Assembly: GCA_017524385.1 (NCBI GenBank)
Contig: JAFWSS010000235.1
Span: 1 to 45,174, forward strand
Length of the DNA: 45,174 nt
Reading direction: 5' to 3'
Source: Prevotella sp.
GTDB taxonomy: Bacteria; Bacteroidota; Bacteroidia; Bacteroidales; Bacteroidaceae
In this document: positions 25,194 through 34,013 of the stretch, piece by piece
How the letters are laid out: every line of letters starts with the position of its first letter
How positions within the stretch are numbered: position 1 is the first letter of the stretch
Position numbers and translations under genes: made by a program
The notes under the pieces: generated by a model
Databases searched by the model: none
What the model saw: only the letters and a program-made list of their open reading frames with translations
Told to the model about the DNA's origin: nothing

Positions 25194-25298
25194 CGCAAAA
25201 AACATGAAAACACCATCTCTGACAACAGAAATGTGACAGGGAACTCTACTTTTTTGACGCTTTTGTCTTATTGCAACCTTTTTTTGAGGATTTTGTCG

Positions 25299-25306
25299 TA
25301 CCTTTG
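25299..25306 (+). promoter_or_regulatory. -7 box for the DUF5715-like gene (TACCTTTG)
   Basis: TACCTTTG followed by C matches the Bacteroidota -7 consensus, about 65 bases before ATG 25371. The T-rich upstream region (25280-25295) has TTTG sequences, but none exactly 19-21 bases away. Confidence 0.5.
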
Positions 25307-25370
25307 CACATGCATTTTCAGCAAGCGGAGGTCATGCTGCTGCTGAGATGCATCACACTTCAAACACGAT

Positions 25371-26213
25371 ATGACAAAAAACAAGTTCTTGCAGGGCTTC
25401 GGCATCATCGTCATCATACTGGCACTTGTCAGGTGTGTATTCCCGTCCATTGCCGAGCAGCGTGTACAGACTGCCCAGGTGTCGGATAGCAATGATAGGG
25501 AAAATGGTGATTCGCTAAAGATAGGGGAGCCCGCCAAACCAGACAGCATCGACAAGGCAGATGACAAAGATAAGTCAAAGGAAGACAAGCAATTGGCTTT
25601 CACACCTTTGCCCAGACCTGACTTCGACATGGTGGAAGGGGGAAACCATCCGGTCATGGGGGTGTACAGTTACTCCAAGGCATTTCCCGACTCCAACGAT
25701 GTGCAGTTGGAAACAGCAAAACGCATGGGGGTGAATGTGGTGTACGACAGGAAGGAGGCTGAGGCGCGCAAAGGCGAATTGGTCTATGTCGCCGCCAGCC
25801 CCTATTACAAGGTTGACCAACTCAAGAACAGCATCCCTTACCTGGTGCCGAGGGCATCGGTGCTGCTCAACGACATCGGGCGTAATTTCTTCGACAGCCT
25901 TTTTGTAAAAGGCATTTCATTGCACAAGATGGTGGTTTCCAGCGTACTGAGAAGCCAACTTGACTTGGAGAACCTCAGAAAGAAAAACGGTAACGCATCG
26001 GAAAACAGTTGCCATCTCTATGGCACCACTTTTGACATCGCATACAACCGTTATGTCACCGTGCAAGACCCTGACGGGCCGTCAAGGAGGGTGGTGTCAA
26101 ACGACACTCTCAAGTGGGTGCTGAGCGAGGTGCTACGAGACTTGAGAATGCAACAGAGGTGTTATGTGAAATATGAGGTGAGGCAGGGTTGCTTTCACGT
26201 CACGGCAAGGTGA
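25371..26213 (+). CDS. DUF5715-like protein with M15-peptidase-like motif (280 aa)
   Basis: An N-terminal membrane anchor (FGIIVIILALVRCVF) is followed by a charged Lys/Asp linker and a C-terminal domain. The domain contains the stretch KMVVSSVLRSQLDLENLRK and SCHLYGTTFDIAYNRY, where His and Asp in H-x6-D occupy the positions of zinc ligands in M15 D-Ala-D-Ala carboxypeptidases. It resembles DUF5715 proteins of Bacteroidales, suspected to act on peptidoglycan. Whether the full zinc site is present cannot be settled by eye. The gene converges on the minus-strand gene at 26215, with only one base between the stops. Confidence 0.65.
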   Translation: MTKNKFLQGFGIIVIILALVRCVFPSIAEQRVQTAQVSDSNDRENGDSLKIGEPAKPDSIDKADDKDKSKEDKQLAFTPLPRPDFDMVEGGNHPVMGVYSYSKAFPDSNDVQLETAKRMGVNVVYDRKEAEARKGELVYVAASPYYKVDQLKNSIPYLVPRASVLLNDIGRNFFDSLFVKGISLHKMVVSSVLRSQLDLENLRKKNGNASENSCHLYGTTFDIAYNRYVTVQDPDGPSRRVVSNDTLKWVLSEVLRDLRMQQRCYVKYEVRQGCFHVTAR

Positions 26214-26214
26214 G

Positions 26215-27693
26215 TCACATCGAGGGCGATGAGACGATAACCTTGGCGTTGCTGTTGTTGTAGCCAACAGGGATGGTGAAGGACACTCCGTCATAGCTGA
26301 GGGTGCTTCCGCCCGATACTTTCACCCCAGAGTATTTCTTGTATTTGCACGTGGAGGTGGAGACAGGGGTTACTGCCTTGTTGCCTATGCCCATCAGTGT
26401 GGCTCCGTTGGTATATACGCTGAAGTCTGTCTTGAAGGGGTTGCCGCTGTCGCTGGAGGCACAAGAGAGGATGGTGCCGCCTGAAAGGACGATGTTTCCG
26501 TCGCTCTTGATGGCTTGTGGCTTGGTGTCATCTGCGCCGTAGGTAAATACCTTGCCCGTGGTGACAACTGTCAAGTTGCCGCCGCTGATGGTCACCGCTC
26601 CGGTGGAGTTGATGCCTTTTCCGCCGTCGCCGGTGCTGGTGAGGCTCATGGTGCCACCGCTCATGGTGAAGATGCCGTCGCATTTTGCACAGGCATTGCT
26701 GGAGATGTCAGACTCGCTGCTGTCATAGATGGCGCTCCCGGTGGTGGTTGCGGTGACCACGCCTCCGCTCACCAGCATGTCGCTCTCGCATTTCAGTGCT
26801 TTCGTCGCATTGCCAGTGGTGGTGACGGCCAGTGTGCCGCCTTCGATGAAGAGTTTACCGTTGTCTTCCTTGTCGGTCTTCTTCTTGCCTACATCGATGC
26901 CGTCACCGGTGCAGGTGATGTTCAACGTTCCTCCCTGCTGTTTGAAATATTGGTTGACGTGAAAGCCATCGCCCGGGGCTTGACTTACAGTGATGGTGCC
27001 GAGGTTGGAGGTAAGCAGCACGTATTCGTCGCCACTGAAGCCATGCTTTACGTTGCCGGTGATGGTCAGTGTGCCGTTGCCACTCCAGGAGGAATGGCCA
27101 TCCACATAGAAGGCAGCACTATGTCCGTCGCTGCCATTGTCTGAGACATGGGAAAGGCCGTCGGAAAGGCTGTTGGATGTGCCATCGGCAAGCGTGATGG
27201 CTATCAACTTGCCGTTCTGTATGTTGATGGCGGCACTATCTGGATTGGCAAGAGACAGGTTGTTGAGCACCAACCCCATCTCGTAGCTGCCTTCCATATA
27301 GAAGGAACCGTCGGTGGATGCACCGCTGAGAGTGTAGGCTACTTGCTGCTCAAGGGTGGATGCGGCCACGACCTTTACATGGGCACCTGTGACTTCGGCT
27401 GTGACGTACGGGGCAAGATTGCCGGATATCACCACCTTGGCAGCCGAACCGTCATAAGTCACGGCGACGGTGTTGTCGCTCACATTGCCCTCGTCGATGG
27501 TGATGTTGGTCAGGTCGCTGAGCATGTAGCTCTTTCCGTTGATGGTAAGTGTGGTGCCGTCGCTGAACAACATTTCGCCAGCCTGTGCTGCAGGAATGGC
27601 ATAAGTGACATCACCCTTGTTGACACAAAGGGTCTGGGAGTTGGCGGCAATGCTCAGTAGGAGAGTGGCGCTTAGGATGAATGCTTTTTTCAT
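26215..27693 (-). CDS. Secreted Cthe_2159-like carbohydrate-binding protein (492 aa)
   Basis: A signal peptide (LLLSIAANSQT) precedes a domain with the MLFSDGTTLTINGKSYMLSD pattern shared with the neighbouring gene. The remainder is a right-handed beta-helix-like series of repeats (GTLTITGNVKHGFSG, GTLNITCTGDGIDVG, GTLAVTTTGNATKAL, GTMSLTSTGDGGKGI, GNLTVVTTGKVFTYG). This is the pattern of Cthe_2159-type proteins, known to bind cellulose and polygalacturonate with bound calcium. Surface or secreted location is likely. Its start overlaps the stop of the upstream partner gene by four bases (ATGA). Confidence 0.75.
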   Translation of the reverse strand: MKKAFILSATLLLSIAANSQTLCVNKGDVTYAIPAAQAGEMLFSDGTTLTINGKSYMLSDLTNITIDEGNVSDNTVAVTYDGSAAKVVISGNLAPYVTAEVTGAHVKVVAASTLEQQVAYTLSGASTDGSFYMEGSYEMGLVLNNLSLANPDSAAINIQNGKLIAITLADGTSNSLSDGLSHVSDNGSDGHSAAFYVDGHSSWSGNGTLTITGNVKHGFSGDEYVLLTSNLGTITVSQAPGDGFHVNQYFKQQGGTLNITCTGDGIDVGKKKTDKEDNGKLFIEGGTLAVTTTGNATKALKCESDMLVSGGVVTATTTGSAIYDSSESDISSNACAKCDGIFTMSGGTMSLTSTGDGGKGINSTGAVTISGGNLTVVTTGKVFTYGADDTKPQAIKSDGNIVLSGGTILSCASSDSGNPFKTDFSVYTNGATLMGIGNKAVTPVSTSTCKYKKYSGVKVSGGSTLSYDGVSFTIPVGYNNSNAKVIVSSPSM

Positions 27694-28076
27694 CTGATGG
27701 TGGTTTTTTGTGTGTTGCCTTGATGGTCTTTGATGATGTAAATGCCTTTGGGAAGGCTGACAGGTACCAGGCCGTCTGTGTAGGTTCCGACAAGGATGCC
27801 AGAGAGTGTGTAGACCTTCAAGGCTCCGCTTGCAGAACTAGTGGCTGTAGTGATGCCAGACGTCTCTGTGAAATACATCTTGGCAAGACTGCCGAGTGGA
27901 ATGATGGTGCCGTCGCTGGCTACAAGGTTGCCATCGGAAAAGGTGAGTGTCAAGCCTGTGGCGGCCAAACTGACCTTGCTGCCGTCGGTGTTCTCAAACG
28001 TAAGGAATTTGTAGTCGGTGGCGCTTGCCGACAATAGAAGGCAAGTGAAGACCAATGATGAAAGTACCCTTTTCAT
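27690..28076 (-). CDS. Small secreted partner with T9SS-like tail (128 aa)
   Basis: A signal peptide (LLLSASATD) is followed by a short domain (SKVSLAATGLTLTFSDGNLV, LAKMYFTE) resembling the N-terminal part of the downstream protein. The C-terminal 45 residues (ALKVYTLSGILVGTY, then VSLPKGIYIIKDHQG and a basic end) look like a type IX secretion system C-terminal sorting domain. It is probably exported and attached to the surface, or acts as a partner or chaperone for the beta-helix protein. The overlap with the next gene implies coupled translation. Function unknown. Confidence 0.6.
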   Translation of the reverse strand: MKRVLSSLVFTCLLLSASATDYKFLTFENTDGSKVSLAATGLTLTFSDGNLVASDGTIIPLGSLAKMYFTETSGITTATSSASGALKVYTLSGILVGTYTDGLVPVSLPKGIYIIKDHQGNTQKTTIR

Positions 28077-28112
28077 TGTTATGTTTTTTGATATGTTTAA
28101 GTGTCTGCTCTG

Positions 28113-28469
28113 TCAAAATGACCCTTCAAAAACGGGGTTAGGAGACAGTCGTGGAGTCTCCTTGCCCAAACGTTGGAAAATGGCATGGCGTCTTTCCTCT
28201 AAAGCGTTAATGATAGCATCTTTTTTCCAAACAGCCAATTTGATGGTTTCCTCGTTGTTAAGATATATATTCATAAACGTTAGCAACCCTTTCTTATAGC
28301 CACAAATTTCACTGATAGGGATAACTTTTTCGGAAGAGTCCCCAAAATTGAATTTGTGAGCTTTAAAAACAGCCACTTCATCTCTGATATACAGAATCCC
28401 TCCCAAGGCATTCAAACCTTTAATATAGTTGGCTGTAAATGAAAGTTCTTCGAATTGCGATTGCTCCAT
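28113..28469 (-). CDS. GRAM/PH-like domain protein (118 aa)
   Basis: The sequence ALGGILYIRDEVAVFKAHKFNFGD, then VIPISEICGYKKGLLTFMNIYLNN and a closing helix INALEERRHAIF follows the GRAM/PH-like pattern of seven strands and a C-terminal helix. The function of such stand-alone domains in Bacteroidales is not known. ATG 28469 is chosen; an earlier ATG at 28514 would add 15 residues with no domain content, and the promoter box at 28552-28559 fits either. No signal peptide is seen. Confidence 0.55.
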   Translation of the reverse strand: MEQSQFEELSFTANYIKGLNALGGILYIRDEVAVFKAHKFNFGDSSEKVIPISEICGYKKGLLTFMNIYLNNEETIKLAVWKKDAIINALEERRHAIFQRLGKETPRLSPNPVFEGSF

Positions 28470-28551
28470 ATTTTCTTGTAAATGAAATATATAAAAAGGC
28501 TTCAAATGACCCAAGGACCAAAAGATGACCTCATTTTGCTTCTTTTGCGTG

Positions 28552-28559
28552 CAAAATTA
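28552..28559 (-). promoter_or_regulatory. -7 box upstream of the GRAM-like gene (TAATTTTG)
   Basis: On the minus strand TAATTTTG (28559-28552) followed by C matches the -7 consensus about 80 bases before ATG 28469. The remaining region 28560-28780 between this promoter and the mgtC stop holds an A-rich tract and no gene I can support. Confidence 0.5.
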
Positions 28560-28780
28560 CAAAAAAAAGAAGAAAAAGAACTCTTGGACTATTTTTTTTA
28601 CAGTTTTTTATAGGCTACTCAATTGCAAGGCTTACGGGCGCGCTCCTTCTTTGTTGGCGTCGGTGGTTACAGTGCCCTCCAATTCCTTTCATAAGAAACA
28701 ATCTTCCACCAATTTCACATTTTCTTCATCTTTCGGATTTTGAAAAAGTATTTCAGAATAGAAAAGACAAAACCGTGAAA

Positions 28781-29446
28781 TCACTCGATGCTCTCCACGC
28801 GCACCCCGTTGAGTTCTTCCATCAGTCCCATCACTCGCTCTTCATACTTGTCGCGCTTGACGATGACATCCATTTTCACAAGGTATGACAACTTGTCGCC
28901 AGAGGAGGTTTCCGACATGTTGTATGTGTCGATGCGCATCCCATTCTTGCGAAGACGTTCAAGCACCTCTGTCACCTCGCTCACGCTGCGTGAAGAAAAA
29001 CTGATGTAGATGTTACGGGTGCCGAAGCGTTGCATCAACCAGTTGAGCGCTTCAAGGCACAGGAGCACCATGACGGTGGCAGCACCAGCCAGTATATAAA
29101 GACCAGCACCGCAAGTCATGCCGATGGCAGCCGTCACCCATAGTCCGGCGGCAGTCGTGAGCCCCTTCACCACATGCTTCTGGAAGATAATCGTGCCAGC
29201 GCCGATGAAGCCGATGCCACTCACCACCTGTGAGGCGATGCGCGACGGGTCGAGTCGGATATTCAAAGGCAGTTTCAAGACCTCCTCGAAACCAAACTGA
29301 GATATGATCATGAACAAACCGCTGCCCAACGCCACTAAAAAATGGGTGCGGAAACCAGCTTCTTTGGCACGATAGCCTCGTTCAAGACCGATGGCGCCAC
29401 CAAACAACGCGGCGGCGAAAAGTCGAAGGATGAATTCTGTTGTCAT
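28781..29446 (-). CDS. MgtC/SapB family membrane protein (221 aa)
   Basis: The N-terminal half has several hydrophobic helices with the family pattern ALFGGAIGLERGYRAKEAGFRTH, VVSGIGFIGAGTII and LTTAAGLWVTAAIGM. The C-terminal half is a soluble ACT-like domain. MgtC proteins are linked to magnesium adaptation and control of ATP synthase in pathogens; whether that holds here is unknown. The longer frame from 29479 runs through the clpC terminator, so ATG 29446 (or 29452, two codons earlier) is taken. It follows clpC and depends on readthrough or a local promoter. Confidence 0.85.
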   Translation of the reverse strand: MTTEFILRLFAAALFGGAIGLERGYRAKEAGFRTHFLVALGSGLFMIISQFGFEEVLKLPLNIRLDPSRIASQVVSGIGFIGAGTIIFQKHVVKGLTTAAGLWVTAAIGMTCGAGLYILAGAATVMVLLCLEALNWLMQRFGTRNIYISFSSRSVSEVTEVLERLRKNGMRIDTYNMSETSSGDKLSYLVKMDVIVKRDKYEERVMGLMEELNGVRVESIE

Positions 29447-29460
29447 AGGCATAATCAATG

Positions 29461-29499
29461 AAAAAAGGCGACAGACCATGCGCGATGGACCTGTCGCCT
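29461..29499 (-). terminator. Terminator after clpC
   Basis: Read on the minus strand, AGGCGACAG (29499-29491) pairs with CTGTCGCCT (29474-29466) around a 16-base loop, and six T residues follow (29466-29461). It lies 6 bases after the clpC stop. It overlaps the longest open frame of mgtC, which argues for the shorter mgtC start. Confidence 0.8.
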
Positions 29500-29505
29500 A
29501 AAGGG

Positions 29506-32037
29506 TTATTCGAATGTCAACGACTCTTGGTCGGGAAATTTGTCAATCTTGATGGTGTCACCCTGGCTAATCTCTCCACCCAGGATCTTCTCGCATAAAC
29601 CATCTTCAATGTAATTCTGGATGGCTCGTTTCAAGGGGCGGGCGCCAAACTGCACGTCGTAGCCTTTAGTGGCAACAAACTCCTTGGCGGCATCGCTGAT
29701 TTCAATGTGGTAGCCCAATGCTTCCACACGCTTGAAGAGCCCGGACAACTCGATGTCGATAATCTTCTTGATGGCAGCCATGTCGAGTTGGTCGAAGGTG
29801 ATGATTTCGTCAAGACGGTTCAGGAATTCTGGAGCAAACTGCTTGCTCAGGCTCTTCTGGATGATTGAGCGGGCGTGTTCCTTGTCGCTCTCGTTGAGAC
29901 TTAAGCCAAGAGTTCCAACGGAATTGAAGCCTACGCCACGCCCAAACTCCTTGAGTTGGCGCGTACCGGCGTTGGAAGTCATGATGATGACGGTGTTGCG
30001 GAAGTCAACCAAGCGGCCGTTGCCATCGGTGAGACGGCCTTCGTCGAGCACCTGGAGGAGAATGTTGAACACGTTGCCATGGGCCTTCTCGATTTCGTCG
30101 AGCAGGACGATGGAGTAGGGGTGACGGCGCACCTTCTCGGTCAACTGACCTCCCTCCTCGTATCCGACATATCCCGGAGGGGCACCCACCAGGCGAGAGA
30201 CATTGAAACTCTCCGTATATTCGCTCATGTCGATGCGGATGAGGTCCTCTGCGCTGCCAAACATCTGCTCTGCAAGTTTCTTCGCAAGGTAGGTTTTGCC
30301 AACACCGGTGGGTCCCAGGAACATGAACACACCGATGGGATGATTGGGGTCTTTCAAACCCACTCTGTTGCGCTGGATGGCTTTCACCATCTTGTCTATC
30401 GCAGCATCCTGGGCAATCACGGCCTTCTTCAATTCGATCCCCATGTTGCGGAGGCGCACTCCTTCAGCCTCGGCCATTCGTTGCACGGGAACGCCACTCA
30501 TCATCGAAACGACATCGGCAACTTCACTCTCGGTCACCGTCTCTCGCTGTCCGTCGTCACCATTGTTCCATTCCTCGTTCATACGCAGCAACTCCTCTTC
30601 CAACTGTGTTTGCTGGTCGCGGTAACGCGCAGCAAGTTCATAATTCTGGTTGGCAACGGCATTGCGTTTCTTCACCTTAACCTCTTCTATCTCCTTTTCC
30701 TTCAAGGCGATGCCAGGAGGAATCTGGGCGTGCTGCAGATGGACACGTGCTCCCACTTCGTCCATGGCGTCAATGGCCTTGTCGGGGAACGAACGGTCGG
30801 TGATGTATCTCTCGGTAAGACGTACACAGCAGGAGAGGGCATCCTCAGTGTAGTTCACATGGTGGTGCTGCTCGTAACGGTCGCGGATGTTCTGTAATAT
30901 TTGCAACGTCTCCTCGCTCGTCGTTGGCTCTACCATCACTTTTTGGAAACGACGCTCAAGAGCACCGTCTTTCTCTATACTGTTACGGTATTCGTCCAAC
31001 GTCGTAGCGCCGATGCACTGGATGGTGCCTCTGGCCAATGCCGGCTTGAGAATGTTGGCGGCGTCCATCGAACCAGGGGTGGACCCCGCTCCGATGATGG
31101 TGTGCACCTCGTCGATGAAAACAATGATGTCGGGACTTTGCTCCAACTCCTTGATGAGAGCCTTTATGCGTTCCTCGAATTGTCCGCGATATTTTGTTCC
31201 TGCCACAACGGAGGTGAGGTCGAGGCTCACAAGGCGCTTGTTGAACAGTATGGGCGAGGTGCGGTGTTTCACAATCATCTGTGCCAAACCTTCCACTATG
31301 GCACTTTTGCCCACACCGGGTTCACCTATCAAGATGGGATTGTTTTTCTTGCGACGGCAGAGGATTTCCATCACCCTCTGCATCTCTTTCTCACGCCCCA
31401 CAACAGGGTCGAGCTTGCTCTCGGAAGCGGCTTGCGTCAAATCAACGGAAAAGTTGTCGAGGACGGGCGTCTTGCCGGCAGGCTTGCGCGTCTGGGTGGT
31501 CGTTCCTTGCCGCTGGCTGTCGGCAGAATTGCCCATATCCATGGCCTCGTCATCTTCTTCCATGTCATCGGGAAGGTCTATGCCGTCTATCGAGCGACCG
31601 GCCTTCTGCTGGAAATATCTCAATGTCTCTTCGTAATCCATATTGTTCTCTTCCAATACAATCTTGGCGCCATTGTTGGCCTTGTCGTGAAGGATGGCGA
31701 GCAGAAGGTGCTGCACATCAACAGTCTCCGTGCGCTGAAGGCGTGCTTCCAGCACGGCCAACTTCAGGATGTTGCTCGCCTGGTCGTCAAGAAGCAATTC
31801 ACGAGGATTTGCCACGACGGAACGGCCGTTCTTCCTCACACGCGTCTCCAATGCATCTTTCAACGTGGAGGGACTGATGGAAAAACGCTCCAACAATCGA
31901 GTAACATCATTCAGGCGCCCCCTGAGGATTCCCATAAGCAAATGTTCGGGGCTTACACAATCACAGGCAAGACGGGTAGCTTCCTCACGGCTATAGGAGA
32001 GTATCTCGGATACTCGTGGTGAAAACTGGCTTGTCAT
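29506..32037 (-). CDS. clpC: ATP-dependent Clp protease ATP-binding subunit ClpC (843 aa)
   Basis: ClpC is a two-ring AAA+ unfoldase that feeds proteins to ClpP. Features in order: N-terminal Clp_N repeats (SREEATRLACDCVSPEHLL), first P-loop GEPGVGKS (238-245), a UVR-like middle coil (NYELAARYRDQQTQLEEELL), second P-loop GPTGVGKT near 580, and the D2 small domain. The length is that of ClpC rather than ClpB because the middle domain is short. No McsA/McsB or CtsR partner is nearby. The gene is followed by a strong terminator. Confidence 0.93.
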   Translation of the reverse strand: MTSQFSPRVSEILSYSREEATRLACDCVSPEHLLMGILRGRLNDVTRLLERFSISPSTLKDALETRVRKNGRSVVANPRELLLDDQASNILKLAVLEARLQRTETVDVQHLLLAILHDKANNGAKIVLEENNMDYEETLRYFQQKAGRSIDGIDLPDDMEEDDEAMDMGNSADSQRQGTTTQTRKPAGKTPVLDNFSVDLTQAASESKLDPVVGREKEMQRVMEILCRRKKNNPILIGEPGVGKSAIVEGLAQMIVKHRTSPILFNKRLVSLDLTSVVAGTKYRGQFEERIKALIKELEQSPDIIVFIDEVHTIIGAGSTPGSMDAANILKPALARGTIQCIGATTLDEYRNSIEKDGALERRFQKVMVEPTTSEETLQILQNIRDRYEQHHHVNYTEDALSCCVRLTERYITDRSFPDKAIDAMDEVGARVHLQHAQIPPGIALKEKEIEEVKVKKRNAVANQNYELAARYRDQQTQLEEELLRMNEEWNNGDDGQRETVTESEVADVVSMMSGVPVQRMAEAEGVRLRNMGIELKKAVIAQDAAIDKMVKAIQRNRVGLKDPNHPIGVFMFLGPTGVGKTYLAKKLAEQMFGSAEDLIRIDMSEYTESFNVSRLVGAPPGYVGYEEGGQLTEKVRRHPYSIVLLDEIEKAHGNVFNILLQVLDEGRLTDGNGRLVDFRNTVIIMTSNAGTRQLKEFGRGVGFNSVGTLGLSLNESDKEHARSIIQKSLSKQFAPEFLNRLDEIITFDQLDMAAIKKIIDIELSGLFKRVEALGYHIEISDAAKEFVATKGYDVQFGARPLKRAIQNYIEDGLCEKILGGEISQGDTIKIDKFPDQESLTFE

Positions 32038-32103
32038 CTTTTTTTATACCTTTCTTCTTAATCAATTACAACCTTAGCTTATCAAACTCCGTGCCAAAAT
32101 CTC

Positions 32104-32604
32104 TCAGTCGATAAATAATTTTCTATATTCCTCTTCGAAATTCGGGGTGAGACAGCCTTTCCCCATCATTCCCATGATCTCCTCCCTAGTGAAAAAACGA
32201 CCGCCCGCCAACTCCTCGGGGTTGGGGCATACCTCTCCGTCATACACTGTGGTAAAGACGTAAACCAACTCTCGCTCCCGTTTGCCATCGAAGATGTAAC
32301 GTGCCAGAAAGCGAGGCTCGAACTCAGTGACCCCCAACTCTTCCCGAACCTCTCTTAACAAAGCCTCATTTACACTCTCACCATAGTCAATATGACCACC
32401 TGTGGCAGTGTCCCACTTGCCGGGTTGGATGTCTTTCCAGTCAGGGCGTTTCTGAAGGTATAGCTCCCCCATTTTATTAAAAAGGTGGAGGTGCACCACG
32501 GGGTGAAGCACTTTCGTGCCATCATGGGCTTCGCTTCTTAGGATGCACCCAAGTACGCGTCCTTCTTCATCAACTTTTGGGAATCGTTCTTGCTGATTGT
32601 CCAT
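32104..32604 (-). CDS. Nudix hydrolase, IDI-like (166 aa)
   Basis: The Nudix box is complete: GGHIDYGESVNEALLREVRE followed by ELGV (G-x5-E-x7-REUxEExGU). The flanking sequence (HLHLFNKMGELYLQKRPDWKDIQPGKWD) is characteristic of the isopentenyl-diphosphate isomerase-like Nudix group, but the Cys needed for isomerase action in that position is absent, so hydrolysis of a diphosphate-linked substrate is the safer call. Substrate unknown. The gene lies between clpC and ispE on the same strand, 37 bases after ispE. Confidence 0.88.
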   Translation of the reverse strand: MDNQQERFPKVDEEGRVLGCILRSEAHDGTKVLHPVVHLHLFNKMGELYLQKRPDWKDIQPGKWDTATGGHIDYGESVNEALLREVREELGVTEFEPRFLARYIFDGKRERELVYVFTTVYDGEVCPNPEELAGGRFFTREEIMGMMGKGCLTPNFEEEYRKLFID

Positions 32605-32641
32605 CTTCTGTCGTGAGGGATTTAATATTGTTTTGACTGTG

Positions 32642-33481
32642 TTACAGCTTCAAAACCTCGGTGATGCAGTCGGGGAAATGCTTGCCAATGGGTAGGGGAT
32701 TATCCTTGAAGATGCCAAACACGCAACTACCACTACCGCTCATCTGTGCGTAGACCGCCCCCAGTTCATAGAATTTTTCCTTCAGCGCACCTATGGAAGG
32801 GTGGAGCGGGAAGATAGACTGCTCGAAGTCGTTAGTCAATTCGGTGCGCCATGTCTCAATAGGTTGCCTGACGATGTCACGGCAGCATTTCAAGGGATGG
32901 CGTGGAGTGATCTTGGAAAAGGCTTCACGAGTGGAAACAGCGATGGGTGGCTTGGCAAGGGCCAGGTAGTAACCTTCAAGGTTGCCGTATTCGTTGTCGG
33001 CGGGTTCAAGGATTTCTCCAATACCTTGGGCGTAGGCTGTCTCTGAGGTGATGAAGAAAGCGCAGTCGGCACCCAACTGAGCTGCGTAACGCTCCATCTC
33101 GGAGATGCCCATATTGAGGTGGAACTCCTCATCGAGAAGACGAATCATATGAGCTGCATCGCTGGAACCACCACCAAGACCGGCTTGGGTGGGGATGCGC
33201 TTGAAAAGGTGGGCGTGGACGCGTGGAAGGCGGAAATCTTTGGATATCAGGTTGTAAGCCTTCACCACGAGGTTGCTGTCTTCGTCGCCTTCTATGTCCA
33301 GGCCTGTGACCTTCAGGTCGCATGGCTTCTCACTAGGGAAGTCGTGGTCCATTTTGTGTACGCTGAGAACATCGCAGAGTGGGATGGGGTAGAACACCGT
33401 CTCAAGGTTGTGGTAACCATCCGGACGACGGGAGACGATGTTCAGCCCCAAGTTGATTTTGGCACAGGGAAAAATGGTCAT
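32642..33481 (-). CDS. ispE: 4-diphosphocytidyl-2-C-methyl-D-erythritol kinase (279 aa)
   Basis: IspE is a GHMP kinase in the non-mevalonate isoprenoid pathway. Seen are the N-terminal FPCAKINLGLNIVSRRPDGYH (substrate side), the ATP loop PTQAGLGGGSSDAAH and the catalytic Asp in LGADCAFF. The third GHMP motif is near MSGSGSCVFG. Start ATG 33481 is favoured over ATG 33496 because a consensus promoter ends just upstream and the family begins at MTIFPCAKINLG. Length is normal. Confidence 0.93.
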   Translation of the reverse strand: MTIFPCAKINLGLNIVSRRPDGYHNLETVFYPIPLCDVLSVHKMDHDFPSEKPCDLKVTGLDIEGDEDSNLVVKAYNLISKDFRLPRVHAHLFKRIPTQAGLGGGSSDAAHMIRLLDEEFHLNMGISEMERYAAQLGADCAFFITSETAYAQGIGEILEPADNEYGNLEGYYLALAKPPIAVSTREAFSKITPRHPLKCCRDIVRQPIETWRTELTNDFEQSIFPLHPSIGALKEKFYELGAVYAQMSGSGSCVFGIFKDNPLPIGKHFPDCITEVLKL

Positions 33482-33508
33482 GATTGATGTTGGCATTGGT
33501 TCATGCTA

Positions 33509-33540
33509 CAAAAGTAGCACCTTTTTCTTATTCAGCCAAA
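33509..33540 (-). promoter_or_regulatory. Consensus promoter upstream of ispE
   Basis: On the minus strand TTTG (33540-33537), 20 bases, then TACTTTTG (33516-33509) matches the Bacteroidota consensus in both boxes and spacing. The predicted start near 33503 leaves about 20 bases before ATG 33481, supporting that start codon. Confidence 0.7.
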
Positions 33541-33593
33541 TTTTGCGGGATGGAATGACATTCTTTTTGTCATGCTGCTTCACTTTCGGCGTC

Positions 33594-34001
33594 TCATTCC
33601 TCACAATCCTGCCCCAGCATTTCCATGTTTTGACGGAAAAGCGTCTTCACCTTGCCGAGGATGTTAAGGCTTTGGCGAAGGTTCAGTTCCAATGCCTCGT
33701 CGTTGGCATAGTAAAACTCGAAACTAGAAGACGCATGCTTGAAAGACGGGTCAACATATACTTTGCACAGCTTCAACTCACGCGTCATCTTGTTGCACGT
33801 TGCCAGCACCAAGGTTTCCTCGCCTTCGTCGATGTCGTATAAATGAGGGTATAACAATGTTGCGTATGGCTCGTCGTCATCAGACACGATAATGTAAACG
33901 CATTTCAACTGGTAATAGAACGAGATGTCTCCATCTTCGTCCAAACAGGATTTTAACCCGATACGGGTCAAGACATCCATGATATTCTCTTTCTTTGTCA
34001 T
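33594..34001 (-). CDS. Small YbjN/type III chaperone-like protein (135 aa)
   Basis: The pattern of an N-terminal helix (ENIMDVLTRIGLK), a strand pair (DGDISFYYQLKCVYIIVSDD), further strands (LVLATCNKMTRELKLCKVYVD) and a final helix (EALELNLRQSLNILGKVKTLFRQ) resembles the YbjN and type III secretion chaperone-like fold, which often acts as a small peptide-binding dimer. No function is known to me. It begins 12 bases after the gene for a similar protein and belongs to a three-gene minus-strand set with an AAA+ ATPase. Confidence 0.55.
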   Translation of the reverse strand: MTKKENIMDVLTRIGLKSCLDEDGDISFYYQLKCVYIIVSDDDEPYATLLYPHLYDIDEGEETLVLATCNKMTRELKLCKVYVDPSFKHASSSFEFYYANDEALELNLRQSLNILGKVKTLFRQNMEMLGQDCEE

Positions 34002-34013
34002 AACTTCGTTTTT

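Noticed and set aside
29447-29479. Longer MgtC start at 29479
   Set aside because: The extra codons coincide with the clpC terminator hairpin and its T tract.
30901-32022. Long plus-strand frame opposite clpC
   Set aside because: It is the complement of a highly conserved ClpC coding region and shows no family motifs of its own.
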